A stretch of 64,000 bases of DNA, taken from assembly GCF_000835495.1 (NCBI RefSeq), contig NW_015622547.1:2604001-2668000 (forward strand). Reading direction: 5' to 3'. The stretch comes from Cladophialophora immunda. Taxonomy: Eukaryota > Ascomycota > Eurotiomycetes > Chaetothyriales > Herpotrichiellaceae. The notes beneath the pieces are model-generated. The model made no database searches, had not been told where the DNA came from, and worked only from the letters and a program-made list of their open reading frames with translations. Positions 1-11,700 of this stretch are shown here, in pieces; position 1 is the stretch's first letter, and each line of letters opens with the position of its first letter. Position numbers and translations under genes: made by a program.

Positions 1-757
1 TTACGCATGTGTATGTGGAATAGGCCAGGTAGGTAGGTAGGCAACACGGGGGTTTGCATCTTTTCGATTTCGTCTGGTCCACTGGCGGAACAGATTGTCT
101 TTAACGACGCTGCATATTGTATGCTACTCTAGGGTTCCCAAAAGTCTGGAAATGAAAGATCCCAGTAGCGGAATAACAGTATATAACCCACTTCTTGGGC
201 CGAGCAGGGGCCCTAACGACTATGTCGCATGCACATAACGACGAAAAGCGAGGTCTTTTAACCTCGAGCTCTTCTGTTCGCTCTTCTGGTGTGCCCCGCG
301 AATGGCGGAGCACTTATGTACATCCGTCGCGTCTCTTGCGAATAACTCGGTTTGTGTCGTGCGTCCCTCGAAGAGTCACTGCACGTGTCCGCCTGTTTCG
401 AGCTGAACCGACAGAGTACCTCTTCATCCAGGGCGGGCTCTCTTGCACCTGATTTGATGGATAGTCTCCACAGTGATGGCCCTATCTTCGTTCTTCGGCC
501 GCGCGTGTTGTGTATTGCGAATTGCGTATTGCGTATTGCGCCGTGCTGTCACGCGATTCGACTCGAATCCCGATCTTGACTAAGAGGTGTTATAAGCTAG
601 CTGGAGAGGTGTCTCCTTGGATGTTGGCCCAGTCGGCTGTTGCAGACTCGCCTATTGTTCAACAGCAGCTTGGCGTACGACACGGATCATTTTCGTCGAC
701 TAGTGGAGTATCAAGTTCTCATTTTTGGGTCGGAGGTCATGCTGCTTCCGGCTCTGC
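1..757. other. Intergenic, no gene seen
   Basis: No convincing coding region was found here. The left edge carries a few copies of a GGTA tetranucleotide (about 28-43). Around 510-541 there are three to four tandem near-copies of an 8-9 base unit containing ATTGCG. The short open frames have no recognisable protein character. The stretch is the 3' flank of the leftward gene that ends at 758. Confidence 0.5.
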
Positions 758-2071
758 TCACACTAGTACTTGCAGTTCCGGGGCAGTGGCATAGCCCGAC
801 GAACGGAACTCCTTTCTCACCAGGATCTCCTGTCGAGCCAGTTGCAATCTTTCCGCCGTGTCGGTCTTTTCTTCATGCGAGCGCAGAAAGTCGGGATATG
901 TTCGTTCGGCAAAGTCGAGGAACTCTCTGGCTTCACGAGGATGAGCGTGGCTCAAGGATAGCTCGGCTGCATCTAGTACGGAAACAAGCAAGATCCTCCG
1001 AACGAATCTGTTGGGGTTCTTCTGCCATCTGGCGAATTGTTCTAGGAACGATGATTCTTGGAGTTTCTGAAACAGCGGATGAGCCGTTGGAGTTGTCGGA
1101 TGGTAGATATGGAGAATAGCCGGGTCGAAAGGAGAATAATCGATCGTCAGGCTGTATTTCAATATTAGATCGTAAAGGCTTGCTGGTAGACCTCTTTTGC
1201 TGCGCTTGTTTTGTAAGAGTATTGCCCCAGCCACTTGACGCCAGGACCGTTGCAGAGGCTCGGGGGAAGACTTTCCCTCTGAGAGGACGGATCTTCCGGA
1301 GTTGAGACGATACTCGTATGCTTGCGTATATAGCTGTACAGCTTCCTGCAGCCGTCCGCGGCGAGCGGTTTCCTTGATCATCAGAGACACGAGACGATCT
1401 TCCGCGCGCAGGTAAGCAACGGCATCAGGGGCGCAGTCGTCGGTGGGGATGAAGATGAAATTGGCGAAAGATCGTTCGTAGAGAACTTGCAACCATTGCC
1501 AGACTTCGCGTTCCAGTCCGTCAGCGTACATGACTGAGACCAAGGGCTCCATGTATTTTTCATTGAGCAGTAAATCCTTCTTCTCAGAGCCGGTCATGGC
1601 GTTGAACCAACGAGCCAGCCTCGGTCCCAGTCCTTCATCCTTGGGAGATTTGCCTCGCTTCTCACGGCCTTTGAGATATTGCAGAGCGCAGGACTGGACA
1701 AGATCGGAGTCGAGACCTTGCTTCAATAAAGCATCGTCGAATGTCTTGACCGCCGTGGCAGCTAGACCATGGGTTTGAAGAAAAGTAAGCGACTGTTGCT
1801 TGAAAAGCGGATGACCGAGGATGGTGTCTAGGTGAGAATGGGTGGAATGGGTGACTCTTTGGGCCGGATCTGGGATTAATTCAGAGCCATGCTGAATCTC
1901 GATGCCTGTTGCTGCGGCTCTCGGGGAGGGATGGGTTTCGTCGAGTCGTCGCTGGAAGGCGGATTCGAGGACGTTGAGGAGCTGTTTGGATTCGCGAGGC
2001 GATTGGGGAGAAAGAGGAGGGTGAATCGAGGCGAGCAGCTTGCGGATGGCGAGAGAAGGAGTGAGTCTCAT
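758..2071 (-). CDS. Putative mitochondrial protein, unknown function
   Basis: The frame encodes 437 residues from the ATG at 2071. The open frame runs further upstream, but that part looks non-coding. The chosen start begins MRLTPSLAIRKLLASIHPP, which is basic, free of acidic residues and amphipathic, as expected for a mitochondrial presequence. The rest is largely helical with a short motif, HLDTILGHPLF, near residue 82 that I associate with uncharacterised fungal mitochondrial proteins. I recognise no enzymatic domain, zinc ligand or membrane span. No intron is needed. It is divergent from DEF1, with 571 bp between the two starts, so they may share a promoter region. Function is unknown; a role in mitochondrial gene expression or assembly is only a guess. 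Confidence 0.75.
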   Translation of the reverse strand: MRLTPSLAIRKLLASIHPPLSPQSPRESKQLLNVLESAFQRRLDETHPSPRAAATGIEIQHGSELIPDPAQRVTHSTHSHLDTILGHPLFKQQSLTFLQTHGLAATAVKTFDDALLKQGLDSDLVQSCALQYLKGREKRGKSPKDEGLGPRLARWFNAMTGSEKKDLLLNEKYMEPLVSVMYADGLEREVWQWLQVLYERSFANFIFIPTDDCAPDAVAYLRAEDRLVSLMIKETARRGRLQEAVQLYTQAYEYRLNSGRSVLSEGKSSPEPLQRSWRQVAGAILLQNKRSKRGLPASLYDLILKYSLTIDYSPFDPAILHIYHPTTPTAHPLFQKLQESSFLEQFARWQKNPNRFVRRILLVSVLDAAELSLSHAHPREAREFLDFAERTYPDFLRSHEEKTDTAERLQLARQEILVRKEFRSSGYATAPELQVLV

Positions 2072-2642
2072 TGTTGGACTCCCGATTAGAGCACAATCAT
2101 TGTATGCTGAGGTGTATTCTGGGTATCGCAGTACTGACGGAGTGGAATGAGGTCGTAGACGCTGCTCTCGCCGCTGGGTACTTGTGTGGGGGCACTGAGA
2201 CGCCTCACTAACTCCCCCTAGGGAGCCAGCTAGCAACCACTAGCCAACTAGTCGTGGTGCCTGGAAGCCCTGGTTTGTCCCTGGGCTTAGCCGCCTCAGC
2301 ACCGTCCAAGTCTCAGGTGCTTGGCAATTCCCTCCCCCAGAATCTGTGGCCGCCTTTGCTTTTGCCTTTTTGAAACTAAACAAGCCTCTTGAATGTGTTC
2401 CGGCCACAATCATTCTGTCTTCATGTCAACATCACTGTGCTTTTAGATCCAACTCACCCGCTCATCACTTGCCTCACCCTGTAACCTCCCTTCACCGCGG
2501 GGCCGGCTGCTCTTTTAGTAGCTGCGACTTCCACTAATTTACGATTATTGTCACCGTCTCCCTTTGTCAACCGCCACGAGCCACACCTCCCTTCCATCCT
2601 TCTTCTTCAACATCCCTCCACATCCTTCACACCTACACAGCA
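2072..2642. promoter_or_regulatory. Divergent promoter region, unknown protein / DEF1
   Basis: This 571-bp gap lies between two divergent starts. The last 90 bases before the DEF1 ATG are strongly pyrimidine-rich with many CTTC and CATCC runs, a leader composition common in front of well-expressed fungal genes. No TATA box is obvious. Assignment as a shared promoter is inference from gene arrangement. Confidence 0.45.
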
Positions 2643-5318
2643 ATGGCAGAAGTCCAAAGCCGCGGAAGCGGCCTAAGAGGTCGTGGCGGATTTAGAGGTG
2701 GCAGAGGTGGTTTCCGTGGCACTCGCAATCCTTCGAGATCACAACACAAACCAGATCACGACCAAGAGAACCTCCCTCCCGCGCCGCTAGAAGATCAGGG
2801 TGAAGTCGGTGAACTGCTCAAGAAGTTTGGCGACAAGGTCCCTCTCCTCAAAGAAATCTGTCCCGGTTGGAGCGATGAAGATTTGGTCTATGCCTTGAAC
2901 GAAACCGACGGCGATGTCAATGCTGCTGTTGATCGCATTTCAAGTGGTGAGAGAGCTAATATTTATGTTCCTATGCCTGAAATCGCTAACCATCCTACTT
3001 TAGGTACCATCTCACAATGGGGTGAGGTCAAGAAGAAACACCCCAAGCCCAAAGAGATTCCTCCCGCATCAACCGACGCTTCTACTCGGGGTCGTGGCCG
3101 TGGTAATTTCGAAGGTCGAGGAAGAGGTCGCGGTGCTGAACGTGGTGCTAGAGGTGGCCGGGGTGCAAAATCAGTCTCTGCCGCACACACAAATGGTACA
3201 AAACCCGCACAGACGACTGACGGCTTGGATTCTGCCACCCCCGCTCCAGCGGACGCTGCTGCGGTCGACACTGCCCCGACAAATGGTGATGCGACAGCCA
3301 CAGAGAGTTGGCCAAATGAGCCTGGGAAGGACTCACTCACTTCTTTGCAAACCGAAGAGCCCAAGCCCGCTTCCGCTGCAGCGCCAGCTACCGCCAAACC
3401 CGGCGGGTGGGCTGGATTGTTTGCCAAACCACCCCCTGCTCCAGCTCCCAAGAAGGCTCCCGCACCCCCTCCCCCTGCTGTTGCGCAGCCTGAACAACTA
3501 CCAGTTGAACCCGAGCCGGTCATCGAGGAGCCCGTACCTCCTACTGAGCCAATCGCCCCGCCCCCGATCGAAGCGGTGGATTACAACCAAGAAGGACCAA
3601 GTGAGCTGCCATCCGCGCCGCATTCGGACACAGGAAAAGATCTAACACCACCTAAAGATGAACTCACAGAACAGAATCTGGAGAAGCTCCCAGACACGTC
3701 CCACCCCATTGAATCTGCCACTGCAGCTAGCACCGTCGCAAGCACCCAAGATCCACTCGCTGCACCGGAAGCTTCCAAGACCGCCGCTCGACCAGTCTCA
3801 GGTTACGCTGCCACCGCGTTGAAAGCCACCGGAGGCACCAGTCGATCTGCTAGCTTCGCGAGAAAGGTTATGGAGCAGCAAGAGGCAGTAGTTATGCCCG
3901 GCAATCACGCCATTGAAAAGGCGGCTGTACAATTTGGCAAGTTGGGATTGAACGGACCGGATGATATTGATGTCGACGAAGACAGAGAGGAGCCGGAGAC
4001 ACGTACTCAACTTCCAGACGACTCACCCGCTGCTCCCCGTGCTTCATTGCCTCCAGCTGTGCCCGAAGCCCAGCAAACACCCGCTGCTGCTCCGACTCAA
4101 CCGCTGGCCGAGGCTTCAGCGACTGCTCAACGACAAGCACCTGGCCTGCCTTCCGCCCCCCAGCCGGCTCACGAACCGTCACCTCAGACTTCCTCGGCGT
4201 ATGCAGAGCAGTACAGATATGGTCAAGGCCAGAAACCGTTCGATCCCTTCGGTCAACCTCCAACCACTCAGGCCCAGACTCAAGAGCCCTTTTCCAACCA
4301 AGTCCCGAGCCAACCTAGCACGGCGACCTCTCAGCCGGACTATTCTTCTTACTACGGTCGCGACGCTTACAATTACTATGGATATGGCCATGGGCAAGAT
4401 GCTCAACGTTCTGGCAGCACGTTTGGTACTTCGGCTCCGGACAGTCAAGGGCAGTATGCCACGTCACGTCCCCAACACGGAATGGGTCAACAGGAAGCAC
4501 AAGGCAGTGGACAAAATACTCCGGCACCTGGCATTCCCGGTCACCCGACCCAGCAACCTTCTGGTCACATGCAGCAAAATCAAGGTCATGGATATCCTGG
4601 TTACGGCTACCCGAGCGCATACAACCAACAGTATCCTCAGTATGGTGCCAATTATATGGGCTCGATAAACCACCGTTACGGAGCGAATCGACCCATGTTT
4701 GATGATGTACGACGTCAAGAAAACGAATACTATGGCAGTCAATACAATTATGGTGCACAAAACCACTATGGCAATACGTACAAGTCGAACATGTATGGAC
4801 AACCTCAGCAAGGCTACTCCTATGAGCACTCGTCGTCCCCGGCGAATGTCAGCGGTTTTGGGCGAGAGGGTGGTTATGGTCGAGCAGGGTCGGCTCAGCC
4901 TTCTGAGGCTCAGCAGAGTGCTGCGGGCAGCACCAGCTTTGGTGGCATGCCTGACCCGTTCGGACGTTCATCCTCCAGCTTTGGACAGGCTCAGGGTTTG
5001 GCTCAGCAGCATGGGGCTCATTCCGAGGACCCCGCCAAACCGTCAGGACCAAGTCCCTCGATGCAAGGTGGCCGCCCTGGATCTGCCGTGAACAGCTTCC
5101 CCGGTCAGCAGCAAGGTGGCTTGCCTCCTCCATCGCAGCACTCGGGTCAACAGGCTTTCGGCGCGTATCCTCAATATGGAGGTGGATTGGGCAGCGGCCA
5201 CCAAAACACTCATCAGAACACTGGATACGGAGGCTATGGCTCGAATACTGGATTCGGCACTTATGGCGGATACGGTGGCGGCCGAGGATGGAACGGCAGC
5301 TATGGTTCTGGCCATTAG
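2643..5318 (+). CDS. DEF1: RNA polymerase II degradation factor 1 (DEF1-like)
   Basis: In yeast, Def1 recruits the ubiquitin machinery that degrades stalled RNA polymerase II. The N-terminus is an RG/GG-rich tail (residues 5-27), followed by a CUE-like ubiquitin-binding fold at about 56-101 (LLKKFGDKVPLLKEICPGW and onward). A Pro/Ala-rich linker comes next, then a long Gln/Tyr/Gly-rich low-complexity tail. This order is the hallmark of the family. A 57-bp intron is proposed at 2947-3003 (GTGAGA donor, GCTAAC branch site, TTTAG acceptor). It is stop-free and a multiple of three, so the unspliced frame also reads through. Removing it joins the CUE region to TISQWGEVKKK, as expected. The spliced exons 2643-2946 and 3004-5318 give 872 residues. 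Confidence 0.9.
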   Translation: MAEVQSRGSGLRGRGGFRGGRGGFRGTRNPSRSQHKPDHDQENLPPAPLEDQGEVGELLKKFGDKVPLLKEICPGWSDEDLVYALNETDGDVNAAVDRISSGERANIYVPMPEIANHPTLGTISQWGEVKKKHPKPKEIPPASTDASTRGRGRGNFEGRGRGRGAERGARGGRGAKSVSAAHTNGTKPAQTTDGLDSATPAPADAAAVDTAPTNGDATATESWPNEPGKDSLTSLQTEEPKPASAAAPATAKPGGWAGLFAKPPPAPAPKKAPAPPPPAVAQPEQLPVEPEPVIEEPVPPTEPIAPPPIEAVDYNQEGPSELPSAPHSDTGKDLTPPKDELTEQNLEKLPDTSHPIESATAASTVASTQDPLAAPEASKTAARPVSGYAATALKATGGTSRSASFARKVMEQQEAVVMPGNHAIEKAAVQFGKLGLNGPDDIDVDEDREEPETRTQLPDDSPAAPRASLPPAVPEAQQTPAAAPTQPLAEASATAQRQAPGLPSAPQPAHEPSPQTSSAYAEQYRYGQGQKPFDPFGQPPTTQAQTQEPFSNQVPSQPSTATSQPDYSSYYGRDAYNYYGYGHGQDAQRSGSTFGTSAPDSQGQYATSRPQHGMGQQEAQGSGQNTPAPGIPGHPTQQPSGHMQQNQGHGYPGYGYPSAYNQQYPQYGANYMGSINHRYGANRPMFDDVRRQENEYYGSQYNYGAQNHYGNTYKSNMYGQPQQGYSYEHSSSPANVSGFGREGGYGRAGSAQPSEAQQSAAGSTSFGGMPDPFGRSSSSFGQAQGLAQQHGAHSEDPAKPSGPSPSMQGGRPGSAVNSFPGQQQGGLPPPSQHSGQQAFGAYPQYGGGLGSGHQNTHQNTGYGGYGSNTGFGTYGGYGGGRGWNGSYGSGH

Positions 5319-6536
5319 TGCATGGGTGAAGTAAAACGACACGAGCCTTCAGCAACATCGTCTCTCCTCTATTTTATCTCACGGAGTCGGGCATTCGATT
5401 CTTCTGCGAAAGGAAAAAATGGCGAAAAGCACGGACAGAATGTCGAAAACTGTTATTGCGTCGAGACCATGCGCCTGTTGCGGGGGAAAGGGGTATCTGA
5501 ATTGCCCGGTCTTTTCTTCATTAATTGCGACTGTACTTGTACACAAACAAATTCTTGCCGGCAAAAGGCTGATAGCATTGAAGGATGGATGAAAGCAACA
5601 CTAGGTCTCTGGGAGGGTGTGCATTCCCGAAATTGTCATCATGGATAGGAAGGGAGCAAAAAGTGATACGTGATAGTACCGGCAAGGGAGGCCCGGGGGG
5701 TTTTACTGCATGGTGGCAGCAACAGCCCCGAAGGGCACTGTCTGAGTTGAATGGATCAATGAAATTCCCGACAGCAGTAGAGAGAGGTGTCATGTCGTAT
5801 CCTGTTCTGCCGTTGGTGATGTTGCCGCCGTCGTCGTCGTCGTCGAGCCTTGCTTGGTGTTGCCTTTGCCGTATGGATCATGTGACCAGGCTGTATCTGC
5901 GAAACTCGGAAGAACTCGGAACTCCCGGTTCCGGCTTGGCAACATCGAGCGAGTTCGTATTCTACTCCTGTACGGGATCAAATGCTTCGTATCTTTCTAT
6001 TTCTCTCACCGCTTTGACGATGCCTCTTTCGGGTCCATCGCAGGCCAAATGACGTTCTATGTATGGAGCGCTGACCAAGGCTCCTGCATCCTGCTGAGGT
6101 GAAGTATGACCGAACAGATGCACCCCGGGCTTGCAACGGTTCCCGACCTGTTCCTTGATTCGGTTTGGAAGAATTCTCCTCTGATTGGCTGCTCTGCAAC
6201 GTTCCCCTAGACCCATGGAACTGGGCGCGTCGCCACGGCGTCCCAAGATTCTAGGCAGGCTTGTCAAAGTCAATGTTCCTATCAAGCACGGGCCATCAGG
6301 TAAGCCCTTTGCTTCCTTGTTCGCCCAGTCCAGACTGCTGCCTGATGATACATTAGTCCATCGACGAGACGAACGATGGCGACCGCGTTGTGATCTGCTA
6401 GTTAGTAAGTGAGTAAGACCAACTGGTTGCGACTCGAGCACTCTAGAGGGTGATATATATCTTCGTTTCCGTCATCTCCAAGACAAAGTTCGTCCCCCGG
6501 GGAGAATCGAACTATATCAGGCGCCCTGTTGAAGCA
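5319..6536. other. Intergenic, 3' flank of DEF1 and 5' flank of NDH-2
   Basis: No supported gene lies here. A short GTC/GTCGTC run occurs at about 5820-5845. A CAG/GTAAGC-like splice donor at about 6298-6304 could open a 5' leader intron for the NADH dehydrogenase, but I could not find an upstream exon that joins in frame. Confidence 0.5.
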
Positions 6537-7937
6537 ATGGCGGCCCCGAACAAACCTCGCATCGTCATCGTCGGCTCTGGCTGGGCAGGCTTTTACCTCG
6601 CCGAGAACATCGATCTCAATGCCTATTCCATCACCTTGATCTCCCCGCGTCGTACGTCGGCATACACGCCGCTCCTGGCCTCTGCGGCGGTAGGTCTGTT
6701 CAACTTCTACCTGGCCGAGGAACCGGTCCGCAGCAAATCGCGGTCCGCACTGCGCTTCATCAAAGCCAACGTTCTCGACGTCAATTTCCAGACCAAGACG
6801 TGTTGCTGTGCGCCGGCCTTTGAGGAAGACCCGCGACTCGCCAACGACGAATTCGACGTCGAGTATGACTATCTAATCTTGGCGCCCGGATGTATGCCGA
6901 ACACGTTCGACACGCCCGGCGTAGCGGAGAACGCCATCTTCATCAAGAACGTCTCGGACGCGATGAGAGTGCGCAAGACGCTCTTTGATCTGCTCGAGAA
7001 GGCCTCGCTTCCCAACGTGTCCCCCGAACGGGCGCGCGAGTTGCTCCACATCGCCATCGTCGGCGGGGGTCCCACCGGCATCGAGCTCACGGCCGAGCTG
7101 GACGATTTGTGCCAGGACGAGCTGCGGTACACCTACCCACTCGTCGCGCAGTACGTGAGCATCTCCGTCTACGACGTGGCGCCGCACATCCTGAGCGCGT
7201 ACGACAACAAGCTGCACGAGTACGCCGCGAGTCAGCTGGAGCGGCGCCACATCGACGTGGCGCCCAACACGAGGATCGAGCGGGTCGACGACCAGGCGCT
7301 GTACATCAAGGACAAAGGCCGTGTCCCCTACGGGATGCTGATCTGGGCGACGGGCAACAAGCATGTCCCGCTGCTGGACCAGATCGACGTCAAACTGTCC
7401 CAGCGGGGCCTCAAGCGCGTCTTGACGGACGACCACCTCCGGGTCTTCCAGAACGGAGACATCGGCCAGGTCCACGACGGGGTCTTTGCCCTCGGCGACG
7501 CAGCCGACGTCGAAGGCGCGTCCCTCCCGACCACGGCCGAAGTCGCGGTCCAAAAGGCGCAGTACCTCGTGCAGAACTTCAACGCGCTCGCCAAATCCCG
7601 GGCCAAGAAGCCCGCTGGCTCGCCGCCACCACCACAACAACCACCACCCTCCGAGCTATCCTCTACTACCGCTACCGCTAACGCTCCCGCCGAGAGCAGC
7701 ACCGCCTTCAGCAGCCCGTTCGCGTACTCGCAGAAACAACTGGTCTCGTACATCGGCGCGCACGACGGCGTCATCGCGGGCAAGGGCCCCAACCACGAGG
7801 GCTGGACGGGGCGGAGCGCCTGGCTGGCCTGGCGCAGCGGCAGCCTGATGTGGAACCGCAACTGGCGCAGCCGGGTGGTCATTGTCTTCACCTGGGTCCT
7901 GAACCGCGTGTGGGGGAAGGAGATTGCCCGCATGTGA
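6537..7937 (+). CDS. Alternative (type II) NADH dehydrogenase
   Basis: This is a single-exon protein of 466 residues, a non-proton-pumping NADH:ubiquinone oxidoreductase of the inner mitochondrial membrane. The FAD-binding dinucleotide motif GSGWAG is near the N-terminus (IVIVGSGWAGFYLAE). A second nucleotide-binding motif, IVGGGPTGIELTAEL, binds NAD(P)H. ALGDAADVEG is the C-terminal FAD contact, and the tail GRSAWLAWRSG...VWGKEIARM is the membrane-anchoring end typical of the family. A Pro/Ser/Thr-rich insert of about 45 residues after SRAKK is unusual. No EF-hand is present. The ATG at 6537 places the Rossmann motif almost at the N-terminus, so there is no visible presequence; a missed upstream exon is possible. 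Codon third positions are markedly GC-rich here. Whether the enzyme faces the matrix or the intermembrane space cannot be decided. Confidence 0.88.
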   Translation: MAAPNKPRIVIVGSGWAGFYLAENIDLNAYSITLISPRRTSAYTPLLASAAVGLFNFYLAEEPVRSKSRSALRFIKANVLDVNFQTKTCCCAPAFEEDPRLANDEFDVEYDYLILAPGCMPNTFDTPGVAENAIFIKNVSDAMRVRKTLFDLLEKASLPNVSPERARELLHIAIVGGGPTGIELTAELDDLCQDELRYTYPLVAQYVSISVYDVAPHILSAYDNKLHEYAASQLERRHIDVAPNTRIERVDDQALYIKDKGRVPYGMLIWATGNKHVPLLDQIDVKLSQRGLKRVLTDDHLRVFQNGDIGQVHDGVFALGDAADVEGASLPTTAEVAVQKAQYLVQNFNALAKSRAKKPAGSPPPPQQPPPSELSSTTATANAPAESSTAFSSPFAYSQKQLVSYIGAHDGVIAGKGPNHEGWTGRSAWLAWRSGSLMWNRNWRSRVVIVFTWVLNRVWGKEIARM

Positions 7938-8758
7938 AAAGACGGAGTGTTACAAGGAGGTGCGAAGAAAGAAGAAGAAGCAGGCGGGGCGGGGTGAGGG
8001 AAAATAACGGGACGGGAAAAAGGAATAACGGGCGACTTACTACTTACTATTTACTCCTTGCTACGGGGTCTTATGGGTCTTATTGGTCGTAATGAATTGG
8101 ATGATGGAGGCAGTCTCGCGGACAGAACGCAACTCACTTACGAACATTGGTCTCGTTGGCTCCACTAATGAATACGAAGCAGAAACCCAAAGGGACACAG
8201 ACTGTAGAGCAGGACAGAAACAGAACAACAGCAGTCATGAAAGAGCTGCCAACTCAAGAGTCACCCGTTGGTCCCTACACTAGGAGTACAGTCAACAGCG
8301 GTACCGAGTACATAATCTCGACTTGCAGCAGCAATTCCCACCAAACGACGTAAAAGCCCAGGTACGCTTCACTTCACCACTGTTGCTGGGCAGAAAACAT
8401 GCCGAAACTTTGACTCCTTTTGTGAACAGCAAGGCTTGTCCTTGTCCTCCCATCTCTTCATGATCCAAAGATACAGCCCAGCGTCCTAGAAGCGAACAAA
8501 CTCGAGAGGTAACGCGGTTCCGGTGCGGTGCCTCGCACACAGGGTACAAAGCAGAGACCGAACCATGGCCGTCACCAGTGCCTTGCCAACGCCGTGCAGA
8601 CTTGGATTCCTGGACCTGGTTTTCCCATCCGTTTTATATCCACCCTGCCAACTCCATACAATGTCACCCGGCTCCGACATGCACGAAGTGAAACGTAGTC
8701 GCCCATCCAAGCAATCAGTATCCGCACAGTATCCTGCACAACCGTGTCGTTGAATCGT
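7938..8758. other. Intergenic between convergent genes
   Basis: This 821-bp gap separates the convergent ends of the NADH dehydrogenase and the large membrane-anchored protein. It begins with a purine-rich (GAAGAA) tract at about 7965-7985, followed by CTTACTA repeats near 8035-8055. No open frame looks like protein. Confidence 0.5.
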
Positions 8759-11700
8759 TCATAAAATTTCGTCATTCATCATACTCAAACCCTCCATTTC
8801 GATAGGGTTGGCGCCACTGGGACCGGAAATGAGACTTTTAACCGCTTGAGCAGCGGATTTCGTAGCAGTCGCCATGATGCTCCTGGTCCTGTCGTCATCA
8901 ACGAAGCCATCCCACCACCCCAACCACATTCCCATAACCTTACACACAGCCACAATCAGTCTCCAAACCACGCTTGAGACCGTCACCACAGGTGCAATTA
9001 GCATACTTCCCAAGCTCCCACCGAGGATCCATCTGTAGAGCATTGTCGGAAGTACGAAAGGAAACTCAGGCTCTGGCTGAGTTGGCCAGATATACCGCTC
9101 TGCATAGAGCGGCCTTGCGTAGATCTCTGCTAGGACGCATTCGAGGATATACCATATCCAGATGGAGAAGGTGAGATATCCGAGCCACGTGGGACTACCC
9201 GGAAGAACGTCGATGAAACGGTTCCGGCGCTTGTTGTCCTGAGATGCTGTGCGCGGGTGGAACAGCAGGGGAATGGGGAGAGTGAATGTTGTGTAGGCAA
9301 TGGGTAGTGCCATGAAGGACGAGATGGCAACCGGCTCTTTTTGGTGAGGAAGGTGAGAGATGTCATCATTGCTTCGACCACATCTCACGCAGGGTTGATT
9401 TGGATCCTCGACAGCCACCAGCGCCTGCATTTGTTGATCCGGTCCTGTCAAAGACATCGATGGTGTGTGAGAGACCTTTTGTTCTAGCCGGGCGATGCCC
9501 TTTCTAGCTTCATGCAAATTTGACATCAATCGTTCCATCCGACTTGTCAAATGACCAATAAATGCAACCTCAGATGCTGATGAGGTATCCTCATCTAAGG
9601 CAATAGGAGCAGTCAATTTATTCCTCTCTCTGAGAGCTAGGACTTCCTCCTCAGCACCAGCTTTGATAAGGCTAGTGAGGTCTGCGGTGATATCTGCAGC
9701 ATCGGTAAGGAGGTCTTCAAAGCTCTGGATAGTCGCGTCGCCCAGGTTAAGCGTGTCATTCTCGTCTCGAGGAGGATCAGTGATGTCGTGTGATACTAGC
9801 CGCTTCTGTTTGGCTTCATTCAAAACATTAGTCAAGGCGCTTTTGGGAAGAATGACCTCTTCTTTCTTTGGGGCAATTTTTGACCCTGGCTCCTCCACCG
9901 GAGCTGCTGGCGGAGGGGCGTTATGTTCCATGCCATCCGCTGCCGCAACGTCTGTTGGAGTCTCTCCAGTCACTAATTCCTCCGTCTCCTCTTCGACAAT
10001 CCTCGGTATCTGGATATTCGGAACTCGATCTCCGTTAGGTAGCGGCGTCTCTATCCAGCCTCCCGCATTGACATGAGGCGTTTGCGCATACTTTGTAACC
10101 CTTTGAGTTTGGTTTCTTGTCTTGACGGTATCTGGTAAAATGGTATCGGTCCATCCGCCCGTGACTCTTGGAGTCTCGGCTACTTTTTTCTTATTGTCGA
10201 TGTTGTCGTGATCTGCAAGTGAAGATTGAGACTTCAAGTCATCTTCTAAAGTGGGCAACGGGACTGCAGACGCATCGTCAAGAACAAGAGACAACTCATG
10301 TGTAGCTGGACTTGGTCTTGGGGTAGTGCTGACGGCCCGGGCTAGCCTCTGTAATTGATCCAAAGAATCTGGCATTGATCGCTGGGACGATTTGGACTTG
10401 TCCGTACTGCTGCTTGACGACCTGTAAACGACGACTGGTGTATTGGGTACTGCTTCTCCCAGATCCTTCAGGTCGACATTATCGGCTTTTGGCGACGTCT
10501 CTTGTGGCTCTGGCGGTGCTGATTTGCGCTCCTGCGGACTAAAATTCCGAGAAGTCTTACGGACAATGACATTCGGATCCTTTTCACGGATCTTGTCCAG
10601 TCTGTTTGTAGTGACAGCCTGTCTGGCGAGGTCTTCTATCTCTTTCTCTCTGAGGGTGTCATTGAGGTTCGTCCGCGTACGCACTGGTGGGCTTTCTGAC
10701 ACCTGGAATGAAAGGCCTGTGAAGTCGTTCTCCCATTTCCGCATCCGGTCCATGGACCTTTGTGTTTTAATGGAAGATGGCATGGATTTTGGCGGGGTGT
10801 CTTGGGGGGTTGAAGACTTTTCAATAGATGGTAATGGGATGTCGGCAGCTGCAGCAGCCCAGTCAATTTGGGACTCGCTAGGGTCAGTATCCTCTCGAGC
10901 TTTTGCAGCACGTCTCTCCGCTGTCTCTTTGCGCCACCTGGCAAGGAATGAACGTGTTGCTCGATCCTCGTCCGGGTGCGGAGTCGTCCCGGGAAGAGGC
11001 TCGGATACTGTTGAAGCAATAGAGGCAACTGTAGGGTCATCGGGAAGTCCCTGATCTTCCATCGTCTCGGAAGGCGTCCCGTGAGGACGGGGTCGACCAT
11101 AGGCACGCGAAAACGCTAAGACCTTTGGTACGGATGCTGGTCTCTGTGTTTCACTGTCTTCGTTGTTTTCCTTCTTCGGCCGACTGGATTTGCTGAATGC
11201 GACCAATCTCTCCTTTTCCCGTAATTCCGGAGGTGTATCGCTACCATCATCATCCTCGGGTGCGATACTATTGACACCAGGACGCGTTGCTCGCCTGAAG
11301 GCTTTGACCCTCTTTTGAGGGTCGAGGTCGGCACTCGTCTCTGAGTACGTCCGGTGCAATCCGTTTGTATGTACGGCTAAAACATTGTCGAAGGAGATCG
11401 GGCCACGGCTTGCGACGCTGGCAAGACCGTTCCGTCGGTGCTCCCCATTGAGCTGGTCTTCGTTGGACTTTTCTCCAAAGTTGATCGGTATTCGGCTCTG
11501 TCTCAACTTCTCAAGCCTTGCTCGATCTTTTGCGCGATCAACAACGTGGGGCGTCAATTTGGCAGCGAGGACCCAATCAGTCAGCTCGTTCTTGAGGAAA
11601 TCCAAGGTAGGCGGTTCCGAGAGACTTTCGACTCGATCATCTACGGGACTCTGCATATTTGCGCGCGATGGCGATGAAGATTGAACCGGCGTCAGTTGTT

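Noticed and set aside
6873..7640. A 255-residue antisense frame over the NADH dehydrogenase gene.
   Set aside because: It mirrors the GC-rich third positions of the sense gene and has no recognisable protein features.
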